A stretch of 56,130 nucleotides of DNA. Source: Candidatus Methanimicrococcus odontotermitis. GTDB lineage: Archaea > Halobacteriota > Methanosarcinia > Methanosarcinales > Methanosarcinaceae. Shown here piece after piece: positions 34,012-43,009 of this stretch (position 1 is its first letter; each line of letters begins with the position of its first letter). The stretch lies in assembly GCA_031286065.1 (NCBI GenBank), contig JAITUZ010000029.1, forward strand, positions 1 through 56,130, read 5' to 3'. The notes below the pieces were generated by a model that had not been told where the DNA came from, ran no database searches, and worked only from the letters and a program-made list of their open reading frames with translations. Made by a program: the position numbers and the translations under genes.

Positions 34012-35478
34012 ATGACAATGACATCCGGCAACCGGAAAATTCCACGAATTCTGATATCGGCAGACCGTTCTTCCTCGGGAAAAACAACGATTTCAATGGG
34101 TATTATGGCCGCTTTGAAAGCGCGGGGCTATGTCGTTCAGCCGTTCAAGGTCGCGCTTGATTATATCGATCCGGAATACCATACCGAAATCGTCGGCCGC
34201 CGCTCTCGGAATTTGGACGGCTATTTGATGGAAAAAGAAGGTGTTATTGATGTTTTTACGCATGCCTGCGAATCGGAAGAGTGCGGCGGAATGCCTGCCG
34301 ACATCGCCGTGATTGAAGGCGTCCGCGGTCTTTATGAAGGACTTGCCGCCGACACTGACATCGGAAGCACGGCGCAGGTTTCAAAAATGCTGAACTGTCC
34401 CGTCATTATGGTCATCAACGCCCGCAGCATGACGCGCTCATGCGCCGCGCTGATTTTAGGATTTGCGGCTTTCGATCCGGATGTTCATATCGCCGGCGTG
34501 ATTTTAAATAATGTCGGCAGCCAAAAGCACGCCGATAAAGCGGTTGCGGCAATCGAAAGCGCAACCGGGATTCCGGTCATCGGCATTGTTTTCAGAAATC
34601 CGGAACTTGATTTTCAAATGCGCGAGCTCGGTCTGATTCCCGTTCCCGAGGGGCGGCGCGCTTATGACCGTTTCGCTGAGCGCATCCGGCTGGTTGAAGC
34701 CACTGTTTCGGACAGCGTGGACTTGGACAAACTCATTGAAATCGCGAATACGGCCGGACCGGCGGCGGCACCCCTTCAAAGCCGTTTTGAAATAAAACCG
34801 GCCGCCGCAGGAGAAATTCCGCCGAAAATCGGTGTGGCTTCCGATGAAGCTTTTAATTTTTATTATCCCGACAATATGGACCTGCTTCAGGCGCAGGGCG
34901 CGGAAATCAAAGTGTTCAGCCCGCTTCATGATTCCTGTCTGCCCGATGTCGACGCGCTTTACATCGGCGGCGGCACGCCTGAAATTTTTGCAATGGAATT
35001 GTCACTGAACACGCCGATGAAAGAGGCGATTCAAAAAGCGTCTGACGCAGGAATGCCGATTTTTGCGGAATCGGCCGGCATGAATTATCTGACAAACAGC
35101 ATGACGCTCAAAAAACGCGGCGCGCCGGACGTTACATTTGACATGGTCGGCATTTTTGACTGCGACACCGTCTACGGAAGCGGGAAGCGTGTTGTGACGT
35201 ATACGAACGGCGTTTTTGAAAAAGACACGCCGATTGGGAAAAAGGGAAACACATTCATCGCGCATGAATTTCATCATTCCGTTTTGGAAAACATCTCCGA
35301 TGGCATTGAATACACAATTGATGTGACGCGCGGCGTCGGCATCAAAGATAAAAAAGACGGCATGATCGTCCGAAATACAATCGGTACATACATTCATTTC
35401 CACGGTTCTTCTTATGCCGATTTCGCGAAAGAGTTCGTCAAAAACGCCGGAAAATATCAATCAATGCGGAATCAATAA
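34012..35478 (+). CDS. cfbB: Ni-sirohydrochlorin a,c-diamide synthase
   Basis: Glutamine amidotransferase that amidates the a and c acetate side chains of (Ni-)sirohydrochlorin. The 488-residue CobB/CbiA-like protein has an N-terminal ATP-grasp-like dethiobiotin-synthetase fold (ISADRSSSGKTTISMGIMAA), then the substrate loop EYHTEIVGRRSRNLDGYLME. The C-terminal class-I glutaminase region includes YIGGGTPEIFAMEL and GMPIFAESAGMNYL. The usual catalytic Cys of PxYAECGG is replaced by Ser in FAESAGM, so the enzyme may use ammonia directly. Its genomic context fixes it as CfbB rather than a cobalamin enzyme. Confidence 0.9.
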   Translation: MTMTSGNRKIPRILISADRSSSGKTTISMGIMAALKARGYVVQPFKVALDYIDPEYHTEIVGRRSRNLDGYLMEKEGVIDVFTHACESEECGGMPADIAVIEGVRGLYEGLAADTDIGSTAQVSKMLNCPVIMVINARSMTRSCAALILGFAAFDPDVHIAGVILNNVGSQKHADKAVAAIESATGIPVIGIVFRNPELDFQMRELGLIPVPEGRRAYDRFAERIRLVEATVSDSVDLDKLIEIANTAGPAAAPLQSRFEIKPAAAGEIPPKIGVASDEAFNFYYPDNMDLLQAQGAEIKVFSPLHDSCLPDVDALYIGGGTPEIFAMELSLNTPMKEAIQKASDAGMPIFAESAGMNYLTNSMTLKKRGAPDVTFDMVGIFDCDTVYGSGKRVVTYTNGVFEKDTPIGKKGNTFIAHEFHHSVLENISDGIEYTIDVTRGVGIKDKKDGMIVRNTIGTYIHFHGSSYADFAKEFVKNAGKYQSMRNQ

Positions 35479-35493
35479 CAAAATCGATTGATT
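35470..35493 (+). terminator. Hairpin overlapping the cfbB stop
   Basis: AATCAAT (35470-35476) pairs with ATTGATT (35487-35493) and is followed by CTCTTTTTTATTTCTTTTTTT. It would end the cfb operon. Confidence 0.5.
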
Positions 35494-35865
35494 CTCTTTT
35501 TTATTTCTTTTTTTGCAGTACTTGAAAAGACGGTCGAGTGACGCATTTAAAACATCTTTTTTTGAATTTTATTATCTCTCAATCATGAAATAACGACTGA
35601 TTTTGACAGCTCTTTGTATCTTTTCAGAATACATTTCTTATTAATATTATATTCTTATTAATTTTCTTAGTCCACTTTATATTTTAATCTTATTAGAATA
35701 GTTTATTTATTATATATTATTCTCTTGTGGCAATAATTATATACTTCTATATCTGTATGCTTTTCATTATATGATTATTCGAAAGTATACAATTATATCA
35801 ATGAACTAAATTTTGAAGAAAATCACCCCCCACTCTGATTGAAGACCAGTGAGAAGAAGATTTAT
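35494..35865. other. AT-rich intergenic region before the surface protein
   Basis: About 370 bp of very AT-rich sequence with many TATA-like stretches (for example TTTATTATATATTATT near 35705). No coding frame or repeat of note is seen. It probably holds the promoter of the large surface protein. Confidence 0.5.
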
Positions 35866-38800
35866 ATGAAAACGAAACAAAAATTTTTGAAAAAAACGGT
35901 AAGTCTCTTATTCATCGTAATGATATTGATGAGCGCAGTCCCTGCTTTTGTTTCAGCGGTCCCGTCCGCCGTGACGGTTACATATTATTCAAACGGAACG
36001 CAATACAGTGAAGAGACCGTCAATTACGGGGAGCCGGTCTCCGCGCCGCTTGCTCCCGCTGTGCCGGCCGGAATGACTTCATTTATCGGCTGGTCTGCCG
36101 AAATCAACGGTCCGGAGAATTTATATGATTTCTCGGTGCCCGTCAGCGAAGATTTGAATTTGTTCGCTCAATTTTCCGATAAATATTTGATTTCATTTAA
36201 AGATGCGGGCGGAGACATCTATTACACGCGGCTTGTAGAAGCGGATGGCTACGCTGTTCCTCCCAAAGCGCCTCCCAGCGGCACTGATGATGTTTTCGTG
36301 TATTGGGTCATTGATAATACGTATGATATGTATGATTTCAGTCTTCCTGTCAACAGCAACATCGTTTTGAGACCTGTTTATGACAACTCTTACTATATCT
36401 ATTTCAATTCAATGAAAGGAATGCCTGTTGAAAAACAATTTATCGGAGCGGGCGAAAAAGCGGACGAACCGGAAGAACCGCTGCGCGCCGGATATAATTT
36501 TGTTTTCTGGAGTACGAAAATGGACGCGGACCCGAATTATTCGGGAAATGCTTACGACTTTTCCGCGCCGATTGATGAGTCACTGACATTGTACGCGATT
36601 TGGAAGCCGGATGAACTCAATAAACCCGAGGTCAAAGTCATTGTCTGGAACGAAAAAGAAGGTCTGCCGCTCCAATTTGATAAAATGGACCCGAAAAACT
36701 ACGTCTATTATGATTCATTCGTGATTTGGGAATTGGCCGGCTCAACCGTTGAAATCACGGAATCCGAAATGAATCAGTCTTATGACTACTACATTCCGGC
36801 CCACAGTGTGTTTTACCGTTCTGTTCCCGCTGTTGTCGAAGGCGATGGAACAACGGCGGTGAATGTGTATTACACGAATAAAATCTACACACTGTTTTTC
36901 AATCTCAATGACACGGCCGCCGAAATGACGGACCGCGGCCAATCCCCTGAAATGACTTACACCAATTCCGCAAATCCCGAAGAACAGCATTCCATAGAAG
37001 TGAAAGTGAATATGCCGGTCGAAGAGATTTGGCCTTTGAACGGAAACGATAACTTCAGCATTTACAAAACGGACAGTTCATCTTCTTTCCAAGGATGGAT
37101 GATTCCTCTCGGATTAAACGACGCAACAGGGTCAAGCAGTTACATGATTTGGGTGTCAAAAAGGATGACCGTTACGGCGGAAATGCTGCCGGATTCTTCA
37201 TACGGAAACGGATCCGAAACCGGATTTACGCTTGACGCTTACTGGATCTCCAACGGTCAGGATACCGGTTTACGCTACATGTTCGAAGCGCTCCCCGATG
37301 AAGAGAAAACAGGGGATGCCGGCGTTGATTATATTGAATACGGCGGCAAAGTCTACATGAACAGCACATACAGCCAAATCGCGCTCTCAGACGGGTCCGC
37401 TTTCAAGCTCAAAAGCATTGAAGGAAGAACGGCGGTAACGGAATACGCTCTTGGGTTCAATGATTCATCGGCAGAATTGGAAGAACTGACGGGAATGAAT
37501 TTTACGCAGTATCTTATTTATGACCGCATGCGCTTCAGTCTTGATTTTGATACGATGGGCGGCAGTTCGATTTCCGGTGAGACGGATATCATGTCGGGAG
37601 AGAAGCTGAGCACTTACGTGCCCGCGGCTCCGACACGCGCCGATTACATCTTTGTCGGCTGGTACGAAGACCGTGAGTACCAAAAACCGTACGATCTGAA
37701 AAACTCGAGTATGCCGAACCGAAATTTAGAATTATTCGCAAAATGGGAGCGTGCCGGCGTCACAGCGTCATTCTTTGATCAGGACGGCGGAACGCTGCTC
37801 GGCGTCCAGAATCTTGAATACGGCGGATCTGTTCGTCCGCCGGCGAATACCGATCCGTATTTCCTTGAAATCGGCACGCCTTATGAAAATTCAGGCATTT
37901 TCAAGGGATGGTATCAGACACTGAGCAACAGATTGGTTGTTCCTTACACCTTCTCAAACAGCATTGAAAAAGACGTTGAAATTTACGGTTTATACAAAAC
38001 CTCCGGATTTAGAGTCACTTACGATGAAAACGGCGGTACCGGAAAAGCGCCGACAGATGAAGAAACATATAAATTGAACGTTTTAGCGCCCGTTAAAAAC
38101 GCGTCGCTCCAAAAAGAGTCAATGATATTGGCCGGCTGGCAGAAAATAGACAGCACAGGTGTCATTTACTACCCCGGATCCACGATCAAAATGTACGGAA
38201 ACGTTGATTTTGAAGCGGTTTACGCCCATTCCGATTCTTTGGTCAATTTGGTTTATAACACCAACTATGACGGTTCAACTGAAACGAAAACGGACACGGT
38301 TATTGAAGGCCGGTCATACGCGCTGAGAGATGACCGGACTTTTAAGAGAAGCGGCTATGTCCTGACAGGCTGGTCGGAAACGCCGGGCGCGACGGTTCCG
38401 CAGTACGCCTGCGGCGGAGAATTCTTGATTCCGGACGGCGGCGCGTCTTTATACGCGACATGGGAAGAAGTGCAATACTTCACGGTCACTTTTGAAATCC
38501 GCGATTCAGAGAAACACAAAGGCGAAATTACCTCTCAATATGAATTTAAAGTCGAAAAAGGCGCGCCTAGCGTACAGGCGATTCCTGTCGCGGTCCGTCC
38601 TTCCGTTGACATCATTCCGGACGCAAACGGCGAATACAAATACAGATTTACAGGATGGGACGCCTTGCCAACGTTCATTCTTAAAGATTTGATCGTTTAC
38701 GCGAACTTTGAAAATTTGGAAAGAGGAGGCGGAAGCACCGGCGGGGCAACCGTCGTTGAGAACATGGCGGGCGCGGAAGACAGCGGTTCACAGGCGGAGG

Positions 38801-38919
38801 ACCCGATGCCGGGTTATGAAACCCCGCTGCCGCCCGAGAACCCTCCGCGTATCATCGGCCTGTTCCTGATTGCGGTCGGCTTTTTCACCTTCGTCAGAAA
38901 ACAAGATCAAGAAGAATAA
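35866..38919 (+). CDS. Large cell-surface protein with Listeria-Bacteroides (InlB B-type) repeats
   Basis: A 1,017-residue exported protein. A signal peptide (FLKKTVSLLFIVMILMSAVP, then AFVSA) is followed by about ten beta-grasp repeats of 60-80 residues of the Listeria-Bacteroides type, recognised by GYxFxGWxxxxxxxxxYDF and ending in LTLYAxW (YNFVFWSTKMDADPN, ADYIFVGWYEDREYQKPYDL, GYVLTGWSETPG). The C-terminus has a Gly/Ser/Pro-rich linker and one membrane span (IIGLFLIAVGFFTFV) with a basic end, so it is anchored with the bulk outside. Adhesion or host contact is likely. ATG 35866 is preferred over TTG 35839. Confidence 0.85.
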   Translation: MKTKQKFLKKTVSLLFIVMILMSAVPAFVSAVPSAVTVTYYSNGTQYSEETVNYGEPVSAPLAPAVPAGMTSFIGWSAEINGPENLYDFSVPVSEDLNLFAQFSDKYLISFKDAGGDIYYTRLVEADGYAVPPKAPPSGTDDVFVYWVIDNTYDMYDFSLPVNSNIVLRPVYDNSYYIYFNSMKGMPVEKQFIGAGEKADEPEEPLRAGYNFVFWSTKMDADPNYSGNAYDFSAPIDESLTLYAIWKPDELNKPEVKVIVWNEKEGLPLQFDKMDPKNYVYYDSFVIWELAGSTVEITESEMNQSYDYYIPAHSVFYRSVPAVVEGDGTTAVNVYYTNKIYTLFFNLNDTAAEMTDRGQSPEMTYTNSANPEEQHSIEVKVNMPVEEIWPLNGNDNFSIYKTDSSSSFQGWMIPLGLNDATGSSSYMIWVSKRMTVTAEMLPDSSYGNGSETGFTLDAYWISNGQDTGLRYMFEALPDEEKTGDAGVDYIEYGGKVYMNSTYSQIALSDGSAFKLKSIEGRTAVTEYALGFNDSSAELEELTGMNFTQYLIYDRMRFSLDFDTMGGSSISGETDIMSGEKLSTYVPAAPTRADYIFVGWYEDREYQKPYDLKNSSMPNRNLELFAKWERAGVTASFFDQDGGTLLGVQNLEYGGSVRPPANTDPYFLEIGTPYENSGIFKGWYQTLSNRLVVPYTFSNSIEKDVEIYGLYKTSGFRVTYDENGGTGKAPTDEETYKLNVLAPVKNASLQKESMILAGWQKIDSTGVIYYPGSTIKMYGNVDFEAVYAHSDSLVNLVYNTNYDGSTETKTDTVIEGRSYALRDDRTFKRSGYVLTGWSETPGATVPQYACGGEFLIPDGGASLYATWEEVQYFTVTFEIRDSEKHKGEITSQYEFKVEKGAPSVQAIPVAVRPSVDIIPDANGEYKYRFTGWDALPTFILKDLIVYANFENLERGGGSTGGATVVENMAGAEDSGSQAEDPMPGYETPLPPENPPRIIGLFLIAVGFFTFVRKQDQEE

Positions 38920-38938
38920 AGAGATAACACGAATCTCT
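38920..38938 (+). terminator. Hairpin after the surface protein
   Basis: AGAGAT and ATCTCT form a stem directly after the stop codon, followed by CATTTCTTCTCTTTTTTTT. Confidence 0.5.
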
Positions 38939-39074
38939 CATTTCTTCTCTTTTTTTTAAATTTCTTCTCTTTTCTTCTTTTTTTTAATTCTTGCATTCAA
39001 CGGAGAAGTGCATAATCTCCAAAAAAATAAGTGGGATGCTTATTTTCTTGTAATTTGCACAAAATTCAGACAAT

Positions 39075-39254
39075 GAACTTGATGAAAATTCAGTTATTCG
39101 GAATTTCCTAATAACTGCCGCCGACGGCAAAAATTATGATACGAAATATTACAACTTAAAAGCTGTCATTGCTGTCGGCTATAAAGTCAATTCCGAACGC
39201 GCCGTTCAATTTCGAAAGTGGGCGACAGACATTATTGAAGAATATATAATTTAA
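39075..39254 (+). pseudogene. RhuM family remnant
   Basis: A 59-codon open stretch reads ELDENSVIRNFLITAADGKN, YYNLKAVIAVGYKVNSERAV and QFRKWATDIIEEYII before UAA. This is the conserved middle of the RhuM family, matching residues about 55-115 of the protein at 3684-4706 but clearly not a recent copy of it. UAA lies in frame eight codons upstream and there is no start or C-terminal part. It is a scar of an earlier mobile gene. The remainder of 38939-39479 holds no gene. Confidence 0.7.
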
Positions 39255-39479
39255 ATAATTGCAAGTATATTTTTCTGTTCTCCTCCGCTCTCTTCCATTC
39301 CTCCCCATTCTCTTCCTGTTTCCTTTTCCGCCTTTTTCATTCCGGATAGATTTTTCAGTTTTCGTGACTCGTTTTATGAACATCATCCAAACTTTTTTAA
39401 CCTGAATCCATGTAGTTGATGTAGAAACCGCAAAGTTATTTTTGTAAATTTATTATTTAATGCCGTTTTTGTAAACAAG

Positions 39480-40574
39480 GTGTCATTTTTGAAAACACAG
39501 ATCAAAGGGACTTATGTCATCGGGGACGCGGAAGCGATTGCTTCGCTTTATGAGGCCGGCGGATTCGGCCGCCCTCGCGACGGCAGTCTTCAATTGCGTT
39601 TTGTAGAGGCCGCGTATCTTTTGTCCCGCGGCAGAATTGAAATTTTCAAAAACGGCCAAAACCTTGATTTTGACCCGTTCATTCATTTCGCGGCGCAGCA
39701 AGAGGATTTTTTTGAGCTGAAATATATCGTTTATAAAGATTTGAAAGAGCGCGGTTATTCTGTCCAGTCATCTGCATCGGATTTTCGTGTGTATCCGCGC
39801 GGCGGGAAGCCGGGGAAAATGCCGGCGAAAAGTTATGTTTTTGTACGGTCGGAACGCGTGCCGATTCCTCTGTCCGAGCTGCTTTCCCTGATGAACGAAG
39901 CGCAGAACGTGCGCAAGCAATTCATCCTTGCCGTCGTTGACGAAGAAAGCGATATCACGTTTTATGATGTCAAGCGCGCCGATGCCGCCGGCCGTTTTGA
40001 AGGCGGCATGTCCGCGCCGTTTCCGCAGGAAGCTGCCGGAATGAACAAGCTTGCGGCGGATGCGGTGCTGTTTAAAGAACGCGTCATTTTAGCCGACAGG
40101 AAAATTTCCGAATTGCTTTACACCAAAGTATTTTTTGGGAAAATGATGGATGACGACCGTCTTCTTTTATCACTGCCGGAAGCGCGGTATTTGGCGGAAC
40201 GCGGCGTTTTGAAGCTTTCCGGCATGGACGGCACATCACTTTCAACGAACGTTTTTTCCAAAAACGCTTCTCTCATTGACGCGGAATTTGAAGCGAAATA
40301 TACCGTTTACCAAGATCTCAAAGAGCGCGGATTCGTGCCCAAAACGGGTTTTAAATTCGGAACGCATTTCAGAGTTTATCGGAAAGCGGAGCCGTCGGAT
40401 AAAATTCCGCATTCGGAATTTTTGCTTCATGTGATTTCGGCCGGTCACGAATTCAAACTGCCGGTAACGTCCGGCGCCGTTCGTTTGGCCAACAGCGTCC
40501 GAAAGAGAATGATCTACGCGGCGGATTTCGGCGGCAAAATCGAGTATATCGAGTTTGAAAGAATTAAGATGTAA
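39480..40574 (+). CDS. endA: tRNA-splicing endonuclease
   Basis: Cuts pre-tRNA and pre-rRNA at bulge-helix-bulge motifs. The 364-residue protein is the two-repeat form, acting as a homodimer. Each half has the VYxDLKERGY/F pattern (KYIVYKDLKERGYSVQ at about 80-95 and KYTVYQDLKERGFVPKTG at about 277-294). Only the C-terminal half has the full catalytic set: Tyr in HFRVYRKAE, His in HSEFLLHVIS and Lys in VRLANSVRKRMIYA. The start is GTG 39480 with AAGG before it; no ATG fits. Confidence 0.92.
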   Translation: MSFLKTQIKGTYVIGDAEAIASLYEAGGFGRPRDGSLQLRFVEAAYLLSRGRIEIFKNGQNLDFDPFIHFAAQQEDFFELKYIVYKDLKERGYSVQSSASDFRVYPRGGKPGKMPAKSYVFVRSERVPIPLSELLSLMNEAQNVRKQFILAVVDEESDITFYDVKRADAAGRFEGGMSAPFPQEAAGMNKLAADAVLFKERVILADRKISELLYTKVFFGKMMDDDRLLLSLPEARYLAERGVLKLSGMDGTSLSTNVFSKNASLIDAEFEAKYTVYQDLKERGFVPKTGFKFGTHFRVYRKAEPSDKIPHSEFLLHVISAGHEFKLPVTSGAVRLANSVRKRMIYAADFGGKIEYIEFERIKM

Positions 40575-40625
40575 TGAAATCATTACAAATCAATAAAACG
40601 AGAAAGAGAAGACGGGCTTTTTACA

Positions 40626-41060
40626 ATGTTTACAATCATCGCGGTTGATATTTCCGGCAGGCACAGGATTGACGCGGGATATTATATGGTCTGCGCCGCC
40701 GCGTCGCTTGAAATTACGCCGGCGTCTCTTGAAAAAGTAAATGAAATCACATCCGACGCTTTTTTATTCGGCAAACCGCCGGAATTGCCGGACATTGTCC
40801 GAATAATTGAGACGACGACTTCAAAAATCAAGAAAAAGGGACCTCTGATAACCGAACGCGGCGAGTTGTTTAATCTGGATGAAAATCTGTCCAAAGCTCT
40901 GTTTTCTCAAGAAATCCGTTATCAAGAATCGATTGGCGAGAGAAAGGCGATTGAACTGGTGCATTATGTTTCTCTCAGCACGCGCAATCTTCTGCTTCGG
41001 GAAACAGGAATGAATATTACGGCCGGCGAAGAGAACACTAAAGAGGAGGAAGATCCGTGA
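40626..41060 (+). CDS. DUF2209 family protein
   Basis: A 144-residue archaeal protein with the start FTIIAVDISGRHRIDAGYYM, which looks like an RNase H-like first strand (AVDISG), and a tail with KAIELVHYVSLSTRNLLL. The family is confined to methanogens and relatives; function unknown. The stop overlaps the hflX start (GTGA), so the two are translationally coupled, which points to an RNA or ribosome context. Confidence 0.65.
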   Translation: MFTIIAVDISGRHRIDAGYYMVCAAASLEITPASLEKVNEITSDAFLFGKPPELPDIVRIIETTTSKIKKKGPLITERGELFNLDENLSKALFSQEIRYQESIGERKAIELVHYVSLSTRNLLLRETGMNITAGEENTKEEEDP

Positions 41061-42370
41061 ATTCGTTCCAAGAGCCGGCCGCGGACGCCGCCCGAAATGT
41101 GATATTGGTCATGCGTACCGATCCGGAATCCGACCCAAAAGACAACAGCCGTAAGTCGGATGAATTTTCGGAATTGGTGAAAGCGCTGAACGATAAAGTG
41201 ACGGATATTATCGTTCAGGCACGTTATCCGGACAGGAAATACAATGTCGGCAGCGGAAAAGCAAAGGAGATCGCGATTGCCGCGCGGGATAAAAGAGCGA
41301 ACAGGATTATTTTTTATGACCCGCTCTCCACGTCTCAGATTTACAACCTTTCCAAATTATGCGGTGAAGCGGGCGCGAACTGCCGTGTCATGGACCGTTT
41401 TCAGCTGATTTTAGATATTTTCGCCGAACGCGCGACAACGCACCGCTCGAAACTTCAGGTGGAGTTGGCGCGTTTGCGTTATGAACTTCCCAACGCGCGG
41501 ATGCTTGTTTCACTTTCCAAAAAAGAAGAGCGCGCCGGCTGGGGAGGCTTGGGCGATTATGAAGATTCTTATGAGCAGGACATTAAAAAACGAATCGCGC
41601 GCATCAACGCCGAATTGAAAAAGGCGGATTTGGAAGAAGAAGCGCGCCGCGTTTACCGCCATAAAAACGGCTTTTTCATCGTCTCGCTCGCCGGTTACAC
41701 AAACGCCGGCAAGAGCACGCTTTTTAACGCGCTTGTTGACGAGCGGACGGAATCCAAAGACATGTTTTTTACGACGCTGATTCCAAAAACCAGGGCTTTT
41801 GTCATCAACAAACGAAAGATTCTGCTGACCGATACGGTCGGTTTTATTGAAGATTTGCCGCATTTTTTGGTGGACGCTTTCCGCTCAACGCTGGAAGGCA
41901 TTTATTTTTCTGACATGATTTTGCTGGTCGTTGATTTCAGCGAGCCGGCAGAACATATCCGAAAAAAGCTGATGATCAGCCACGAAACGCTGTGGGAGAA
42001 AAGCACGTCTAATATCGTCACCGTTTTAAACAAATCCGAAACGATGAAGCCGGCGGACCGGAAAAAGAAATTTGAAGAGCTTTCTCATTTGATTTACAAT
42101 CCGATTTTCATATCCGCCAAAACGGGCGCGGGTCTTTCGGAACTGATTGATGAAATCGGCATGAACCTGCCGCCGCTCGCGACGCGGACAATTTCGCTGC
42201 CGAACAATGAGCACGGCGCATCCGCCCTTTCTTGGTTCTACGATAATGGTCTCGTTGAAGAAATATTGTACGGCAAATACATGACATTTGAATTCAGCGC
42301 GGCCGAAGACGTGATGGCGAAAGCGGATGATATCCTTTCAAAAGTCAGATACTCTCCAGATTATAACTAA
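41057..42370 (+). CDS. hflX: GTPase HflX
   Basis: Ribosome-associated GTPase that splits stalled ribosomes. The 437-residue protein has the N-terminal HflX domain (YNVGSGKAKEIAIAARDKRA; FDPLSTSQ-like YDPLSTSQIYNL; RFQLILDIFAERATTHRSKL; the GERAGWGGLGDYE-type sequence as KEERAGWGGLGD). The G domain has G1 LAGYTNAGKST, G3 LTDTVGFIEDLPH and G4 LNKSE. The GTG start overlaps the DUF2209 stop. Confidence 0.93.
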   Translation: MNSFQEPAADAARNVILVMRTDPESDPKDNSRKSDEFSELVKALNDKVTDIIVQARYPDRKYNVGSGKAKEIAIAARDKRANRIIFYDPLSTSQIYNLSKLCGEAGANCRVMDRFQLILDIFAERATTHRSKLQVELARLRYELPNARMLVSLSKKEERAGWGGLGDYEDSYEQDIKKRIARINAELKKADLEEEARRVYRHKNGFFIVSLAGYTNAGKSTLFNALVDERTESKDMFFTTLIPKTRAFVINKRKILLTDTVGFIEDLPHFLVDAFRSTLEGIYFSDMILLVVDFSEPAEHIRKKLMISHETLWEKSTSNIVTVLNKSETMKPADRKKKFEELSHLIYNPIFISAKTGAGLSELIDEIGMNLPPLATRTISLPNNEHGASALSWFYDNGLVEEILYGKYMTFEFSAAEDVMAKADDILSKVRYSPDYN

Positions 42371-42451
42371 TCTGAATTAAAAATTGTATTCAATCATTGT
42401 TGAATTCTTAAGTTATTATACAGAGCCGGTGAAGAACAAAAAAATAAAAAT

Positions 42452-43009
42452 TTATGGATTTTTACATAAATCATGCACACCGCGTATAAAAACCTGAAAA
42501 CTTTTTGATTTATTTTGTCGAATATCCATGAATTTCGCAATTCTCCGTGACCCGTCCATTACTTGGTATTGGTCATCGGTTATCTCTTTTAATTTCTCTT
42601 TTGCATCTTTTATAGAATCCGGATCTTGAAATTTATAGACATTCGAAGAACTTAAAATCTCTTTGGAATTATATGCCTCACTAACAGCTTTTAAATCTCC
42701 CAAATACCATGACTCAAGTTCTGTACAGACTATCCGAATTAAAACATCATCTTTCAAAACTGTCAAACATATTTTTTTTAAATCATCTTTTAATTGGATA
42801 CAATCATGATTATCTTTATCATGTACAATGACAAATTTGACATTTGGTTCTTTCCATCCTCTCAATTTTATAGGAATAGATTTCTTCAAGTCACTTTTTC
42901 CCTGATGGGGTATGCATTGAAATTTAATGTGGGGAGGTAATATCAAAGGCAAAAGAATATCCAAACATTCTTTACAAGATGGTTCTTCAAGTAGGAAAAC
43001 CAATTTCAT
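42452..43009 (-). CDS. DUF4276-like (TOPRIM-type) protein, partner of the ATPase
   Basis: A 185-residue protein with the DUF4276 pattern: KLVFLLEEPSCKECLDILLP, where the Glu is typical of the first TOPRIM acid, then VKFVIVHDKDNHDC with the paired acidic residues, and IVCTELESWYLGDLKAV. The C-terminal part is basic with DGSRRIAKFMDI. Nuclease-like metal binding is likely from the acidic residues. ATG 43009 overlaps the ATPase stop (ATGA), so the two genes form a pair. The region is visibly more AT-rich than its neighbours, a sign of transfer. Confidence 0.75.
   Translation of the reverse strand: MKLVFLLEEPSCKECLDILLPLILPPHIKFQCIPHQGKSDLKKSIPIKLRGWKEPNVKFVIVHDKDNHDCIQLKDDLKKICLTVLKDDVLIRIVCTELESWYLGDLKAVSEAYNSKEILSSSNVYKFQDPDSIKDAKEKLKEITDDQYQVMDGSRRIAKFMDIRQNKSKSFQVFIRGVHDLCKNP

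Noticed and set aside
30550-35478. Presence of cfbA in the F430 operon
   Set aside because: No CbiX/CfbA-type chelatase of about 140 residues is found in the operon or elsewhere in the window.
35839-35865. TTG start extending the surface protein
   Set aside because: ATG 35866 gives a standard signal peptide; the extra residues are charged.
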